Under the pieces are notes generated by a model, which had not been told where the DNA came from, ran no database searches, and saw only the letters and a list, made by a program, of their open reading frames with translations. A stretch of 64,000 nucleotides of DNA from positions 1,646,650 through 1,710,649 of the forward strand of contig NZ_JAIOTY010000001.1 in NCBI RefSeq assembly GCF_019931275.1, written 5' to 3'. Positions within the stretch are counted from its first letter, which is position 1. Every line of letters starts with the position of its first letter. Of this stretch, positions 53,469 to 62,355 are shown one piece after another. A program made the position numbers and the translations under genes. The stretch is from Nitratidesulfovibrio sp. SRB-5. Lineage in GTDB: Bacteria > Desulfobacterota > Desulfovibrionia > Desulfovibrionales > Desulfovibrionaceae.

Positions 53469-54248
53469 TCATGGCAGGCCATACATGCTGTAGATCTTTT
53501 GGAAAGTTCCATCTTCCTTCATGGTGCGCAGGACGGATTCCAATCGCGAGATAAATTCGCGATTCTTGGCATATCGACCGGCTCGCGACAGGACCAGATG
53601 CAATCCCCTCGGTTCGATGACAGGAATTTCCAACGGAATGATTTTGTTCGAAAGTCCTGCGTTTTTGAGTTGAATGAGTGTCGCATCGCGATTGCTGACC
53701 ATGCAGTCCAGGCGACCGGTCACCATCTTCTGGATATTCAGTGAGGCATTATCGACTTCTTCAATGTTGATCTTTCCACTTGTGACAGCTTCCAAAAACT
53801 CCTTGTTCAGCCTGTATCCTCGCGTTACGCCGACCCTTTTTCCGTAAAGGCTTGCAGGGGACGAATATTCGAATTCCTCACCGCTGCGAACAAACACCAC
53901 ATAGGTGCTATGGTGTAGTGGAGGGCTTATGTATACGACAAACGATTCACGCTCTTTTATGTGAAAAAACGCAGAACCTCCATCGCATGCTCCACTTTCG
54001 AGTGATTTGTACATGCGAAGCCACGGGACAAAATCTATCTTGACATCAATGCCCATTCTCCTGGCAGCTTCGGTTATGATGTCATAGTCAATTCCCTTTT
54101 TTTCTCCGTTCTCGATGAAACCGTAAGGAGGAGCATTTTGTTCAGACATCACATAAAATTCTTCGCTGCATAATGCCGCTTCGCTCATGAATAATATCAA
54201 AATCAATGGCAAAAATATTTTCATACGCAACAAGACGATGCAACGCAT
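53469..54248 (-). CDS. AT-rich orphan solute-binding protein, family 3
   Basis: 259 residues. A signal peptide ('MKIFLPLILILFMSEAALCS') precedes an SBP_bac_3-like body: 'FYVMSEQNAPPYGFIENGEK', 'GIDYDIITEAARRMGID', 'YGKRVGVTRGYRLNKEFLEA', 'MVTGRLDCMVSNRDATLIQL', 'LRTMKEDGTFQKIYSMYG'. Start 54248 has AGGAG at 12-nt spacing; ATG 54224 would start right at the signal peptide. Base composition and codon use (frequent A/T third positions) are clearly unlike the neighbours, suggesting recent acquisition. No transporter partners nearby. Confidence 0.88.
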   Translation of the reverse strand: MRCIVLLRMKIFLPLILILFMSEAALCSEEFYVMSEQNAPPYGFIENGEKKGIDYDIITEAARRMGIDVKIDFVPWLRMYKSLESGACDGGSAFFHIKERESFVVYISPPLHHSTYVVFVRSGEEFEYSSPASLYGKRVGVTRGYRLNKEFLEAVTSGKINIEEVDNASLNIQKMVTGRLDCMVSNRDATLIQLKNAGLSNKIIPLEIPVIEPRGLHLVLSRAGRYAKNREFISRLESVLRTMKEDGTFQKIYSMYGLP

Positions 54249-54307
54249 GGAGGTATGTTCTCCTTGTTGGCTATTCAACTGAAGCAATATTTATACGCAC
54301 TGATCAA

Positions 54308-54337
54308 AATATATCTATTATAAGAAAAAACGTGCAA
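54308..54337 (-). promoter_or_regulatory. Putative promoter of the AT-rich solute-binding gene
   Basis: On the minus strand TTGCAC (54332-54337), an 18-bp spacer and TATATT (54308-54313) in an AT-rich block, about 60 bp before the start codon. Confidence 0.55.
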
Positions 54338-54537
54338 CGCCACGGGCCTGTTTGCGCCATGTCCAGTCTGGACCTGGCTGCTCCCTTTATCTTTGCCGGT
54401 TTTTTCCTTTGAAGGCCAAACCAGGTACTCGAACAGATACGTGGCGTGGATGCGTGGCACGGTTGCAACATATCCGGCATTTTCTTGGCATTCAGGATAT
54501 TGCGGGAGAGCAACCGGTACACGGGCTTTCGCAACTT

Positions 54538-54548
54538 CCACCAATTTG
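54538..54548. repeat. 11-bp copy of the ssrA 3' junction
   Basis: TCCACCAATTT here matches 53260-53270, the last bases of ssrA plus four downstream. The two copies bracket the AT-rich solute-binding gene. The match is short, so an attachment-site origin is only suggestive. Confidence 0.4.
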
Positions 54549-54677
54549 CGGGAAAATCTGTCGAAAAGACATATCTCCCCGATTTTTTTGGGTGATAACG
54601 CAGTAGGTTGCGTGTGCCTGTCGGTCAAAGTCTTTCCGCCCTCGCGCGAAAGTGCACGCCCTCTCCCCTCTGGCCTG

Positions 54678-54705
54678 TTGACGAAAATTCAGGATAGAAT
54701 AGACA
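54678..54705 (+). promoter_or_regulatory. Putative promoter of the second solute-binding gene
   Basis: TTGACG (54678-54683), a 16-bp spacer and TAGACA (54700-54705), about 220 bp before the gene. Confidence 0.45.
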
Positions 54706-54923
54706 CTCGACGAAACGACTTCGGAATCATACGCCCACAGTGGGACAAGCCCCCGTGCGGCTACGGGTATGGGCAGTGGGCGGCGCAAAGCCGTGCCGCG
54801 TTCCGCCATGCCCCGTCATGTTTAGTCATGTTCCGGAAGTCATACGCCCGACTGCACAAGCCACGGCTCCATGAGCGCGCGCTGACGATCAGGTCGAGGA
54901 TTCATGGTTCACAGAGGCGCCGG

Positions 54924-55748
54924 ATGGCTTTTGCACCGATGAAGAGACTGCGGGCAATATTGCGCGGCGTGGCACGGGAAATGTCGCGGGTGATGCCGTG
55001 CGCGCTTCTGGTGTGCGTTGCCGCATCCGGGGCCAGTGCCGGTCAGGCTGCCCCAGCTGTTTCCGCTCCGGCCAGTTCCGCGCAGTCCGCCTCTGCCCCG
55101 TCCGCCCTCACCCTGGCCACCACCATATCTCCGCCGCTCAGCGAGCCCGGTCAAAACGGCATGCTGGACCAGATCATCAAGGCGGCCTTCGCGCGCATCG
55201 GAGCGGACGTAGCCTTGCAGCAACTGCCCAGCGAACGCGGGCTGGTCATGGCCGACAACGGGCAGGTGGACGGCGACGGCAACCGCATCAGCGGATTGCA
55301 GGCCAGCTACCCCAACCTGCTCCAGGTGCCCGAAAGCAACATGACCTACGAGTTCACGGCCTTCGCCCTGCGGCCGGACGTGAACGTGCGCGACTGGGAC
55401 GACCTGCGCCACTACACCGTCGGGTACATCATCGGCTGGAAGATTTACGACGAGAACGTGCGCGCCAGCAGCACGGTAAAGGTCGCCACGCCGGAAAACC
55501 TGTTTGCGCTGCTGCGGGCCGGGCGCGTGGACGTGGTGCTCTACTATCGCCTGGGCGGCATGTACTACGCCCGCAAGCTGGGCCTGACCAACCTGCGCGT
55601 GCTGGAGCCGCCCCTGGCCAAGCGCGAAATGTACATGTACCTCAACATCCGCCATGCCGATCTGGTTCCCCGACTGACAGAGGCGTTGCGCGGCATGAAG
55701 AAGGACGGCAGCTACGAGCGCATCGTGGCCCCGTTCCTGAATCGTTGA
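54924..55748 (+). CDS. GC-rich orphan solute-binding protein, family 3
   Basis: 274 residues. A signal peptide ('VMPCALLVCVAASGASA') and Ala/Ser/Pro-rich linker precede an SBP-like domain: 'LATTISPPLSEPGQNGMLDQ', 'FARIGADVALQQLPSERGLV', 'DWDDLRHYTVGYIIGWKIYD', 'LLRAGRVDVVLYYRLGG', 'LRGMKKDGSYERIVAPFLN'. Start 54924 follows GAGG at 7 nt. It shares the general fold and C-terminal 'MK.DG' pattern with the divergent AT-rich gene but has native GC-rich codon use. No transporter partners nearby. Confidence 0.85.
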   Translation: MAFAPMKRLRAILRGVAREMSRVMPCALLVCVAASGASAGQAAPAVSAPASSAQSASAPSALTLATTISPPLSEPGQNGMLDQIIKAAFARIGADVALQQLPSERGLVMADNGQVDGDGNRISGLQASYPNLLQVPESNMTYEFTAFALRPDVNVRDWDDLRHYTVGYIIGWKIYDENVRASSTVKVATPENLFALLRAGRVDVVLYYRLGGMYYARKLGLTNLRVLEPPLAKREMYMYLNIRHADLVPRLTEALRGMKKDGSYERIVAPFLNR

Positions 55749-55982
55749 CGCGCGGCACGCAGGCACGGCTTGCCGTTGCGGCGCTTGCCTCCTGTCCCCT
55801 TCTGCTTCACTCTGTCCCTGTCTCCTTCCCCTGCCCTGTTGCCGACGGGCCGGCGTGCTCCTTGGCCGTGCATCCCATTGAAACAGTGGCGCATCCGGCG
55901 TAACGCAGGGCTGAACAAAAGGTCGCCGCCGTCGGAATCGTTCCGCTGCCGCACCTTTCCATGATGATGCCAAAGGTGACGC

Positions 55983-56828
55983 ATGCGGATGCAACGTGTT
56001 TCTCCCCTGACGGTACTTGCCCTGCTGCTTGCCCTGTGCACGGCCCTGCCCGCTCCTGCCCGCGCCGCCACCAGCTTTCTTGCGCGCGAGGGCGACGAGG
56101 TGCTGGCCGCAGAGGGCGACCTGTCCACCCGCCGCTCGCCCTGCTCCACCTTCAAGATCGCCATCAGCCTCATGGGCTACGACGCGGGCATCCTGGTCGA
56201 CGCAACGCACCCGGTGCGCCCCTACGACGAAAGCCTGAACGTGGCCTACGACATGTGGAAGCAGCCGCACGACCCCGCCATGTGGATGCGCAACAGCTGC
56301 GTGTGGTATTCGCAGGCCACCACGCGCGAACTGGGCATGGAGCGCTTCAGGGCCTACGTGGACCGCTTCGGCTACGGCAACCGCGATATCTCGGGGCGGC
56401 GCGGCCCGCTGGATGCCATCGCCCCGGACGACGGCCTGACCCGCTCGTGGCTGTCCGGCAGCCTGTCCATCTCGCCCGAGGAAGAGGTGGACTTCATCGG
56501 CAGGCTGGTGCGTTCCGAACTGCCGGTGTCGGCGCATGCGCAGGAAATGACCCGGCGCATCCTGTTCGTGCAGGACATGCAGGGCGGCTGGAAGCTGTAC
56601 GGCAAGACCGGCAGCGGGGTACGCCAGCTGCCCGACGGCACGCGCGTCGAAGACCGGCAGATCGGCTGGTTCGTGGGCTGGGCGCAGCATGGGGATGGCC
56701 GTATCGTGCTGTTCGCCCACCTGTTGGAGGACGAGGACGACAACCCGGCCCCGGCTGGGCGCAGATCGCGCGATGCGGCCATCGTCAAGGTGCAGCGGTT
56801 GCTGGGCGTTGCCCCCGGCGAGTGGTAA
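55983..56828 (+). CDS. Class D beta-lactamase (OXA-like)
   Basis: 281 residues with signal peptide ('LTVLALLLALCTALPAPARA'). All class D landmarks are visible: 'STFKIA' (nucleophile Ser and carbamylated Lys), 'SCVW' (S-x-V), 'YGNRDISG' (Y-G-N), the conserved Trp in 'SWLSGSLSISPEEEV' and 'YGKTGSG' (K-T-G). Periplasmic serine hydrolase that opens beta-lactams; the spectrum cannot be predicted. GC-rich codon use matches the chromosome, and no integron, insertion sequence or transposon surrounds it, so it looks intrinsic. Confidence 0.92.
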   Translation: MRMQRVSPLTVLALLLALCTALPAPARAATSFLAREGDEVLAAEGDLSTRRSPCSTFKIAISLMGYDAGILVDATHPVRPYDESLNVAYDMWKQPHDPAMWMRNSCVWYSQATTRELGMERFRAYVDRFGYGNRDISGRRGPLDAIAPDDGLTRSWLSGSLSISPEEEVDFIGRLVRSELPVSAHAQEMTRRILFVQDMQGGWKLYGKTGSGVRQLPDGTRVEDRQIGWFVGWAQHGDGRIVLFAHLLEDEDDNPAPAGRRSRDAAIVKVQRLLGVAPGEW

Positions 56829-56977
56829 CGGCTGGCGCCTTTGCGTGGAGGCCGGACCGCCGAACCCGGTTTGCCGCCCCGGATCAGTCCCCCAGGATTT
56901 GCCGAGTCTGGCCTGCTGTTCCCGCCCTGGCCGTCGCGGTCCGGTAGCCGGGCGGAAACAGGCCCGCTGGAATCAAG

Positions 56978-57012
56978 AAGCCGGGTGGCGTTGTGTAACG
57001 CCACCCGGCTTT
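56978..57012 (+). terminator. Terminator after beta-lactamase
   Basis: AAGCCGGGTGGCGTT-GTGT-AACGCCACCCGGCTT, a perfect 15-bp stem, followed by TCGG. Stable although the T-run is minimal; may act in both directions toward the convergent membrane-protein gene. Confidence 0.85.
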
Positions 57013-57093
57013 CGGTTGCTTGGCAAGGACGGGAACGGGAAGCGCTGGATGGCTCCCCATGCAGTACGCGTGTCGTCGCCCTGCCCCGTTCCG

Positions 57094-58518
57094 TTATTCT
57101 GCGGGCTTCTTGCGCACGCGGGGCTTTTTGGGCGACGCGGCAGGCGGGGGATTCAGCAGGTCAAGTGAAGCCGGGTGGGAAGCAGGCTGGGACACCGGCT
57201 GGCCGGAAGGTTCGTGCAGGCCCGGTTCGCCGGGCTCTTCATCGAAGATGGCATTGGGCATGGTGTCGGGCGCGCTGCCGGGCGTATGGACGGACAGGCT
57301 GGAGGTCTCTTCGGCGGATACGTCGGAGGCTTCATGAAGGACCGCGCTGGCGGGGGCGTCGTGCACGTCCACCACGTCCACCACGTAGGCCACCCGCACG
57401 TCAGCGGCTGCGGTGACGCCTGCCGCAGAATCCGCTGGCGGCACAACCTCGGCATCGTGCGTCACGGCTGTGGCCTGCCCGGCTGATGCGCCCGGACCTT
57501 CAGGACCGCCCGCATCGCCCGTATTGTTCGGATCGTTCGGATAGCTCGTATCGCTCGGCCCGTCCGGCGCGGGCGGCAGCACCCTGGTGGCCTGCACCCC
57601 GCCGGAAGGCGATACGTCGATGGTGCCCGGCAGGGCGCGGGGCATCATGCCGTCACCCTGCGCCGGGAGTTGGGCCAGCGTGCTCCGCTGGTCCACGATG
57701 ATCATGCCGGTGCGTTCCAGCACCTCGCGCCGGTAGGCGTATTCTTCCTGCATGCGGCGCACCTTGTAGGCAAACAGCATCCGCCCCAGGTAGCCCACGC
57801 ACCACGCGGCCAGCACGCCGCCGCCCACCCACAGCACCAGATGTTCGGTGGATTCGCCGAGCCGGATGACGAAGCCCAGCACCTTGTCGAAATAGTAGAT
57901 GACCGTGGCCAGCAGGGTTACGCCCAGCAACAGCAGGAAGGTGGGCACGCCGTTCACGGCGGCCAGCATCTTTTGCAGCCACGGCGGCAACTGGCGCAAC
58001 TGCGCTTCGGTCAGCACCGGGTCGCCCTTGATCAGGCGGGTGTAACCCAGCGCGATGACCTGCAACACCAGCAGCACCACCACCGGCGCGGCGGCCACCG
58101 AAACCAGGTAGCCGCCCCACGGAAAGCGGAAGCGCACCGTGCCGTCGGGCATGCTCTGCACGTTGGCCACACCCTGCCAGATGGCCACGATGGCCACCAG
58201 AAACTCCACCAGCACGATGCCGATGACGATGTAGGCCAGGACGTACTTGCGCTCCTGGTCGCCCAGCAGGTCGCCCAGGCCGCCGAAACGGCCCCGGTCG
58301 TGGACGGACTGGTCTGCTGCCTGGCTGGATGCCTGTTCCGCGGACTGGCCGGAACCGGCATCGGAACCGGCATCGGAACCGGGGCCGGATGCAGCGCCGC
58401 CCGATGTGCCGGTCGCGTCGGCAGATGCATCGCCCGGCGTACCACCAGACGCGCGGGCCGTCTGTTGGGCGTCATCCGGTTCGCTTTTGGCACCGGAGAA
58501 GAATTTGGAGAAGAACAT
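57094..58518 (-). CDS. Membrane protein with long disordered termini, unknown function
   Basis: 474 residues. Residues 1-85 are low-complexity (Gly/Ser/Ala/Asp; a 12-bp repeat encodes 'GSDAGSDAGSG'). About 90-265 hold four helices ('YVLAYIVIGIVLVEFLVAIV', 'YLVSVAAAPVVVLLVLQVIA', 'FLLLLGVTLLATVIYYFDKV', 'HLVLWVGGGVLAAWCVGYLG'). A basic helix ('YKVRRMQEEYAYRREVLER') and a 180-residue acidic Pro-rich tail ending in 'KKPRVRKKPAE' follow. No enzymatic motif found. Gene and start are plausible; function unknown. Confidence 0.75.
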   Translation of the reverse strand: MFFSKFFSGAKSEPDDAQQTARASGGTPGDASADATGTSGGAASGPGSDAGSDAGSGQSAEQASSQAADQSVHDRGRFGGLGDLLGDQERKYVLAYIVIGIVLVEFLVAIVAIWQGVANVQSMPDGTVRFRFPWGGYLVSVAAAPVVVLLVLQVIALGYTRLIKGDPVLTEAQLRQLPPWLQKMLAAVNGVPTFLLLLGVTLLATVIYYFDKVLGFVIRLGESTEHLVLWVGGGVLAAWCVGYLGRMLFAYKVRRMQEEYAYRREVLERTGMIIVDQRSTLAQLPAQGDGMMPRALPGTIDVSPSGGVQATRVLPPAPDGPSDTSYPNDPNNTGDAGGPEGPGASAGQATAVTHDAEVVPPADSAAGVTAAADVRVAYVVDVVDVHDAPASAVLHEASDVSAEETSSLSVHTPGSAPDTMPNAIFDEEPGEPGLHEPSGQPVSQPASHPASLDLLNPPPAASPKKPRVRKKPAE

Positions 58519-58579
58519 GCAGGATATCCGTGCGACGGCAGTGCCGTGTTGTCATCGTGCCTGGGTGCCCGGAGACGGG

Positions 58580-58620
58580 AAAAAACGCCCCCGGCGTGCG
58601 CATGGCGCGTGCTGGGGGCG
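58580..58620 (-). terminator. Terminator after carbonic anhydrase
   Basis: On the minus strand CGCCCCC...GGGGGCG (58586-58620) with additional inner pairing, followed by TTTTTT. Confidence 0.88.
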
Positions 58621-58829
58621 CCTTCCGCCGGTCGCGCCGCCGTCTGGCGGGCGCGGGGCGTCAGGAGCGCCTTTGCTCCGTCTGCCACCATACGATGCTC
58701 GGCGGCTTTTCTCAAGATGTTCGAAGGAGGGAATACGCCGTGTGGCACACGGCGAGCTGACCGTGCATGGCAGCGGATGCTTGCCGCACGGAGGGCAGCA
58801 CCAGGCGGATTGCTACGCGGCCCGTGCCG

Positions 58830-59486
58830 TCAGATGCATTCGCGCACCATGGGTTGGAAGGTCTTCGTGGCTGCGTCCCAGCCCAGCAGTTCCCCTTTTT
58901 CCAGGTCGAAGAACCAGCCGTGCAGTGAAAGTTCGCCCCGCTCCACCCGTTCGCGCAGCCAGGGGAAGGTCATCAGGTTTTCCAGCGAAACCAGAATGGA
59001 TTCCTGTTCGCAGGCGCGGTGCAGCTCCTGCTCCGAGCAATGCGGGCAGCATTGCTGCACCCGTTCCTGCGCGGGCGCGGCAATGCTGACCCAGCGCGAC
59101 AGGAATTCCGTATCGTCCCGGTCCCCCGCCGCGCCGGAAAGCAGCGCCTTGATGCCGCCGCACCGGGCATGGCCCAGGATGATGATGTCTTCCACCTTCA
59201 GGCTGCGCACGGCAAACTCCAGCGCGGCGCTGACCCCGTGCTGGGTGGTGGTGCGGGCCTCGTACGGGGGCACCAGGTTGGCCACGTTGCGCACCACGAA
59301 CAGGTCGCCAGGGTTGCAGTCCAGCAGCAGGGCCGGGTCCACGCGCGAATCGCTGCACGCGATGACCAGCGCCTTGGGAGACTGCTCTTCCACCAGGTTT
59401 TCGAACAGGTTGTGGTCGCGGCAGAACCAGCTTTTCTGAAAACGCCGGAAACCAGCGATGAAGCGGCCAAGATCGGGTGCGGGCAT
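58830..59486 (-). CDS. Beta-carbonic anhydrase
   Basis: 218-residue beta-class carbonic anhydrase interconverting CO2 and bicarbonate. Zinc ligands and dyad are seen in 'ACSDSRVDP' (Cys, Asp/Arg pair) and 'ILGHARCGGIKAL' (His, Cys). 'VVRNVANLVPPYE' and the C-terminal 'VERGELSLHGWFFDLEKGEL' are typical. ATG 59486 follows CGGAG at 7 nt. An insertion around residue 150 contains 'CCPHC', an unusual extra Cys cluster. Confidence 0.95.
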   Translation of the reverse strand: MPAPDLGRFIAGFRRFQKSWFCRDHNLFENLVEEQSPKALVIACSDSRVDPALLLDCNPGDLFVVRNVANLVPPYEARTTTQHGVSAALEFAVRSLKVEDIIILGHARCGGIKALLSGAAGDRDDTEFLSRWVSIAAPAQERVQQCCPHCSEQELHRACEQESILVSLENLMTFPWLRERVERGELSLHGWFFDLEKGELLGWDAATKTFQPMVRECI

Positions 59487-59708
59487 GAAAGGCTCCGGAA
59501 CTGCCGTGCGGGACGGGATGCGGTATAGGGGAATACGGATGCGGACCGCGCAAACGTACGGACCCCGGCGCAGGCGAAGGCCGCAGTTGCCGGGTAACCG
59601 GGGATTGTACGTTTTTTTGCCCGCCGCGCAACCCGGATGCGAGTAACCGCTCGCGTTTTCATGCGCCACGCTGTCCTTTCCGGACATGGTACGTGCGGGC
59701 GGTGTGAG

Positions 59709-61997
59709 TCAGGCCAGCTTGCGCGGCTCCACGGCACCGGCGATGGCGGCGGCGAGTTCGGCGGACATGACCGGCTTCGACACGTATCCGTCCATGCCTT
59801 GGGCCAGAAACTTTTCCCTGTCGCCCGCCATGGCATAGGCGGTCATGGCGATGACCGGAATCCGCGCATTCAGCACCCCGGAAGCGCCGTCGCGTATCCG
59901 CCGCGTGGCTTCCACGCCGTCCATCACGTCCATCTGCACGTCCATGAGCACGCAGTCGAAGCGCTTGGCGCGCAGGGCATCCAGCGCCTGGGCGCCGTTG
60001 GCCGTGGTTGTCACCTCATGCCCCATCTGTTCCAGCAGCCGCCGGGCGCACAGGCGGCTCACCTCGTCGTCCTCGGCCAGCAGGATGCGCAGTCCTCCGT
60101 GGACCGTACCGACGGGGGTATCCTGCTGCGGCGCGATGTGCGTCGTCTGATCGGTCAGTCTGAAGGGCATGGTCATGCAAACGGTGGTTCCCTCTCCCAC
60201 CAGGCTGTCGAATTGCAGGGTGCCACCCATGGCGAGCACAAGATTGCGCACGATGGCCAGGCCAAGGCCCGCCCCCTGATGGGACCGGGTGTAACTTTCC
60301 TCCACCTGCGCAAAGGGCCGGACGATGTGGTCCAGCTTGTCGTCCGGAATGCCGATGCCGGTATCGGTGACGATGAACAGCAGCCGTACTTCGCCGCTGG
60401 GCATGGGGGGCAACGGAAAGACCTCAAGGCGGACCTCGCCCTTTTCGGTGAACTTCATGGCGTTGCCCACGAGATTGAACAGTATTTGCCGCAAATGAAC
60501 CTCGTCCCCCACGAGTACCGGCGGAATTTCCGGCGCGCATGCGAGAATGAGGGGAACCCGCTTGCTCTGGTGCATGGGGGAAAACGTTTCCGCCAGGGCC
60601 GCGAAGGTACTGGTCAGGGTGAAGGGCCTGCTTTGGATGCGCATGCCCCCAGCCTCTATGCGCGACAGATCCAGCAGATCGCCCAGCAGGTCCGTCAGGC
60701 GACGCCCGGAACGCTGGGCAAGATCCAGGTATGCATCCCTTTCGTTGGCATCCTCGTTACCCTTGATGAGTTGCAACATGCCCAGCAGGCCATTGAGAGG
60801 GGTGCGCAGTTCATGGCTCATGTTCGCCAGAAACAGGCTTTTGGCATGGTTCGCGATTTCCGATTGGCTTCTGGCCTCGCGCAGTTCGGCCTCGGTGCGG
60901 ACGCGCTCCACCCTGTCCCGTTCCAGCGCCTGGGCCATTTCATTGAACGAGCGAGCCAGGATGTCGATTTCGGTAACCCCTCGCTCCGGCTCGACGCGCG
61001 TGTCCAGATCACCAGCGCCTATGCGCGTCGCCGCGGCGGCAAGCTCTTCCAGCCTGCGGCCCACGTTGCGTCCGCCGAGAAACCAGCCGCTGCCCAGCGT
61101 AAGCACCACCATCAGCAGCAGGATGCCCAGGTCGCGCCACAGTATTTCCAGTGCCCGGGCGTGGATTGTTGCCTTGGGAGTCCCCGCGAACATGTACATG
61201 TAGGGCGGGGCATCCGGAGCGGTGCGGATTTTCCGAAAGGCCACCATGCGCAGCACCCCGTCCGATCCCATGTCTTCCACAAGGCCTTCCTCGCCGTCGG
61301 CCCGTGCGGCGGTGAACACGGAGCCGTGTATGGGGCGGCCGATGGGCAGTTCGCCGGTTTCGGGAAAGCGGAACAGGCGCACCCCTTGATGGTCGCTGAC
61401 GCCGAAGAAGGAATCCTGCGGAAAGCGCATTTCGGCGAACTGGTCGCCATAGCTGCTCAGAAGGACGCTGGCCAGCAATACCGCGCTGATTTTGCCGTCC
61501 GGCCCGATCACCGGGCAACCGAAGGGAAGGACGGGAACGCCCAGGCTGACCCCGAGCTGATACTCGCCCACGACGAAGCCCCTTGTCTTCAGCGCATCCC
61601 GGAAATGCTTCACGTTGGCAAAGTTGAGCCCGCTCGATGTCCCGCCGGTGGCCATGATGTTGCCATCAAGATCAACAAGGTGCAGGGCGGAATAGCGCTG
61701 CTGATTGATCCTGAGCACATTCACGAAGATGCGCGTGCAGGTCGCTATGTCGGCGCGCTGTACATCGGGCACGCGGGACAGGTTTTCCATGAGCAGGCGG
61801 GTGGCCGTGGTGGCCCGCGCCTGGGTTTCGGCGGCGGAGCGGACAAAGCCTTGCAATCCTTGTGTGGCATCTTCGATGGCCGTGTTTCTGGCCTGCAACC
61901 CGAGAGCCACGATAAGGACCAGTGTGGGCAGCGCGGACATGAGGATCAACAGCGCAAGTTTCTTGCGAATGGACCCTTTCAGCGGATGAAACGGCAT
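59709..61997 (-). CDS. Hybrid sensor histidine kinase (Cache-HAMP-HisKA-HATPase-REC)
   Basis: 762 residues. TM helix 1 near 15-35, a periplasmic dCache-like sensor ('RYSALHLVDLDGNIMATGGT', 'FGVSDHQGVRLFRFPETGEL'), TM2 near 280-300, HAMP ('AAATRIGAGDLDTRVEPERG'), HisKA with phospho-His in 'NMSHELRTPLNGLLG', HATPase ('NLVGNAMKFTEKGEV', 'DTGIGIPDD', 'GAGLGLAIVRNLV') and a C-terminal receiver ('LLAEDDEVSRL', Asp in 'CVLMDVQMDVMDG', Lys in 'YVSKP'). ATG 61997 follows GAGGCGCAC. No response regulator is adjacent, so output probably goes through a phosphorelay elsewhere. Confidence 0.95.
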   Translation of the reverse strand: MPFHPLKGSIRKKLALLILMSALPTLVLIVALGLQARNTAIEDATQGLQGFVRSAAETQARATTATRLLMENLSRVPDVQRADIATCTRIFVNVLRINQQRYSALHLVDLDGNIMATGGTSSGLNFANVKHFRDALKTRGFVVGEYQLGVSLGVPVLPFGCPVIGPDGKISAVLLASVLLSSYGDQFAEMRFPQDSFFGVSDHQGVRLFRFPETGELPIGRPIHGSVFTAARADGEEGLVEDMGSDGVLRMVAFRKIRTAPDAPPYMYMFAGTPKATIHARALEILWRDLGILLLMVVLTLGSGWFLGGRNVGRRLEELAAAATRIGAGDLDTRVEPERGVTEIDILARSFNEMAQALERDRVERVRTEAELREARSQSEIANHAKSLFLANMSHELRTPLNGLLGMLQLIKGNEDANERDAYLDLAQRSGRRLTDLLGDLLDLSRIEAGGMRIQSRPFTLTSTFAALAETFSPMHQSKRVPLILACAPEIPPVLVGDEVHLRQILFNLVGNAMKFTEKGEVRLEVFPLPPMPSGEVRLLFIVTDTGIGIPDDKLDHIVRPFAQVEESYTRSHQGAGLGLAIVRNLVLAMGGTLQFDSLVGEGTTVCMTMPFRLTDQTTHIAPQQDTPVGTVHGGLRILLAEDDEVSRLCARRLLEQMGHEVTTTANGAQALDALRAKRFDCVLMDVQMDVMDGVEATRRIRDGASGVLNARIPVIAMTAYAMAGDREKFLAQGMDGYVSKPVMSAELAAAIAGAVEPRKLA

Positions 61998-62072
61998 GTG
62001 CGCCTCGTGGGGGACTGTCCCGCGTGGGGACAGGAATACCGCGAAGCTACTGTGGCCTGAAGACTTGATGAA

Positions 62073-62103
62073 GTATAACTTGGGGTTTCTCCGTTTGGAG
62101 AAG
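62073..62103 (-). promoter_or_regulatory. Putative histidine-kinase promoter with dyad
   Basis: On the minus strand a -10 TATACT (62073-62078) with no good -35; instead a perfect dyad TTCTCC-GTTT-GGAGAA (62088-62103) lies where the -35 would be. That pattern suits an activator-dependent or repressed promoter. Leader about 70 nt. Confidence 0.45.
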
Positions 62104-62156
62104 GGGACGGGACACGGACGCATGACGTCAGGAAGGATGCCAACCACAACCGCATG

Positions 62157-62203
62157 CCCGCCCCCGGAGATGCGCAGCAATGCGCGTGCGCCGGGGGCGG
62201 GCG
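62157..62203. terminator. Strong GC hairpin downstream of CDF gene
   Basis: GCCCGCCCCCGG (62157-62168) pairs perfectly with CCGGGGGCGGGC (62192-62203), with further pairing inside. No T-run follows on the minus strand, so termination is plausible but not assured. Confidence 0.5.
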
Positions 62204-62355
62204 ACGGTTTGGCCAGTCATGAAAGGCATGGAGGTCATGAACGGGTAGGCCGGAACGACACCGGTGGATTCACCGTGTGCCCGGACAGGCGCGGGCTCGG
62301 GGGAGGCAGGCAACGGTGCCGTCGGAAAAATGGGCCGCCCTGCGCTGCCGTGTCC

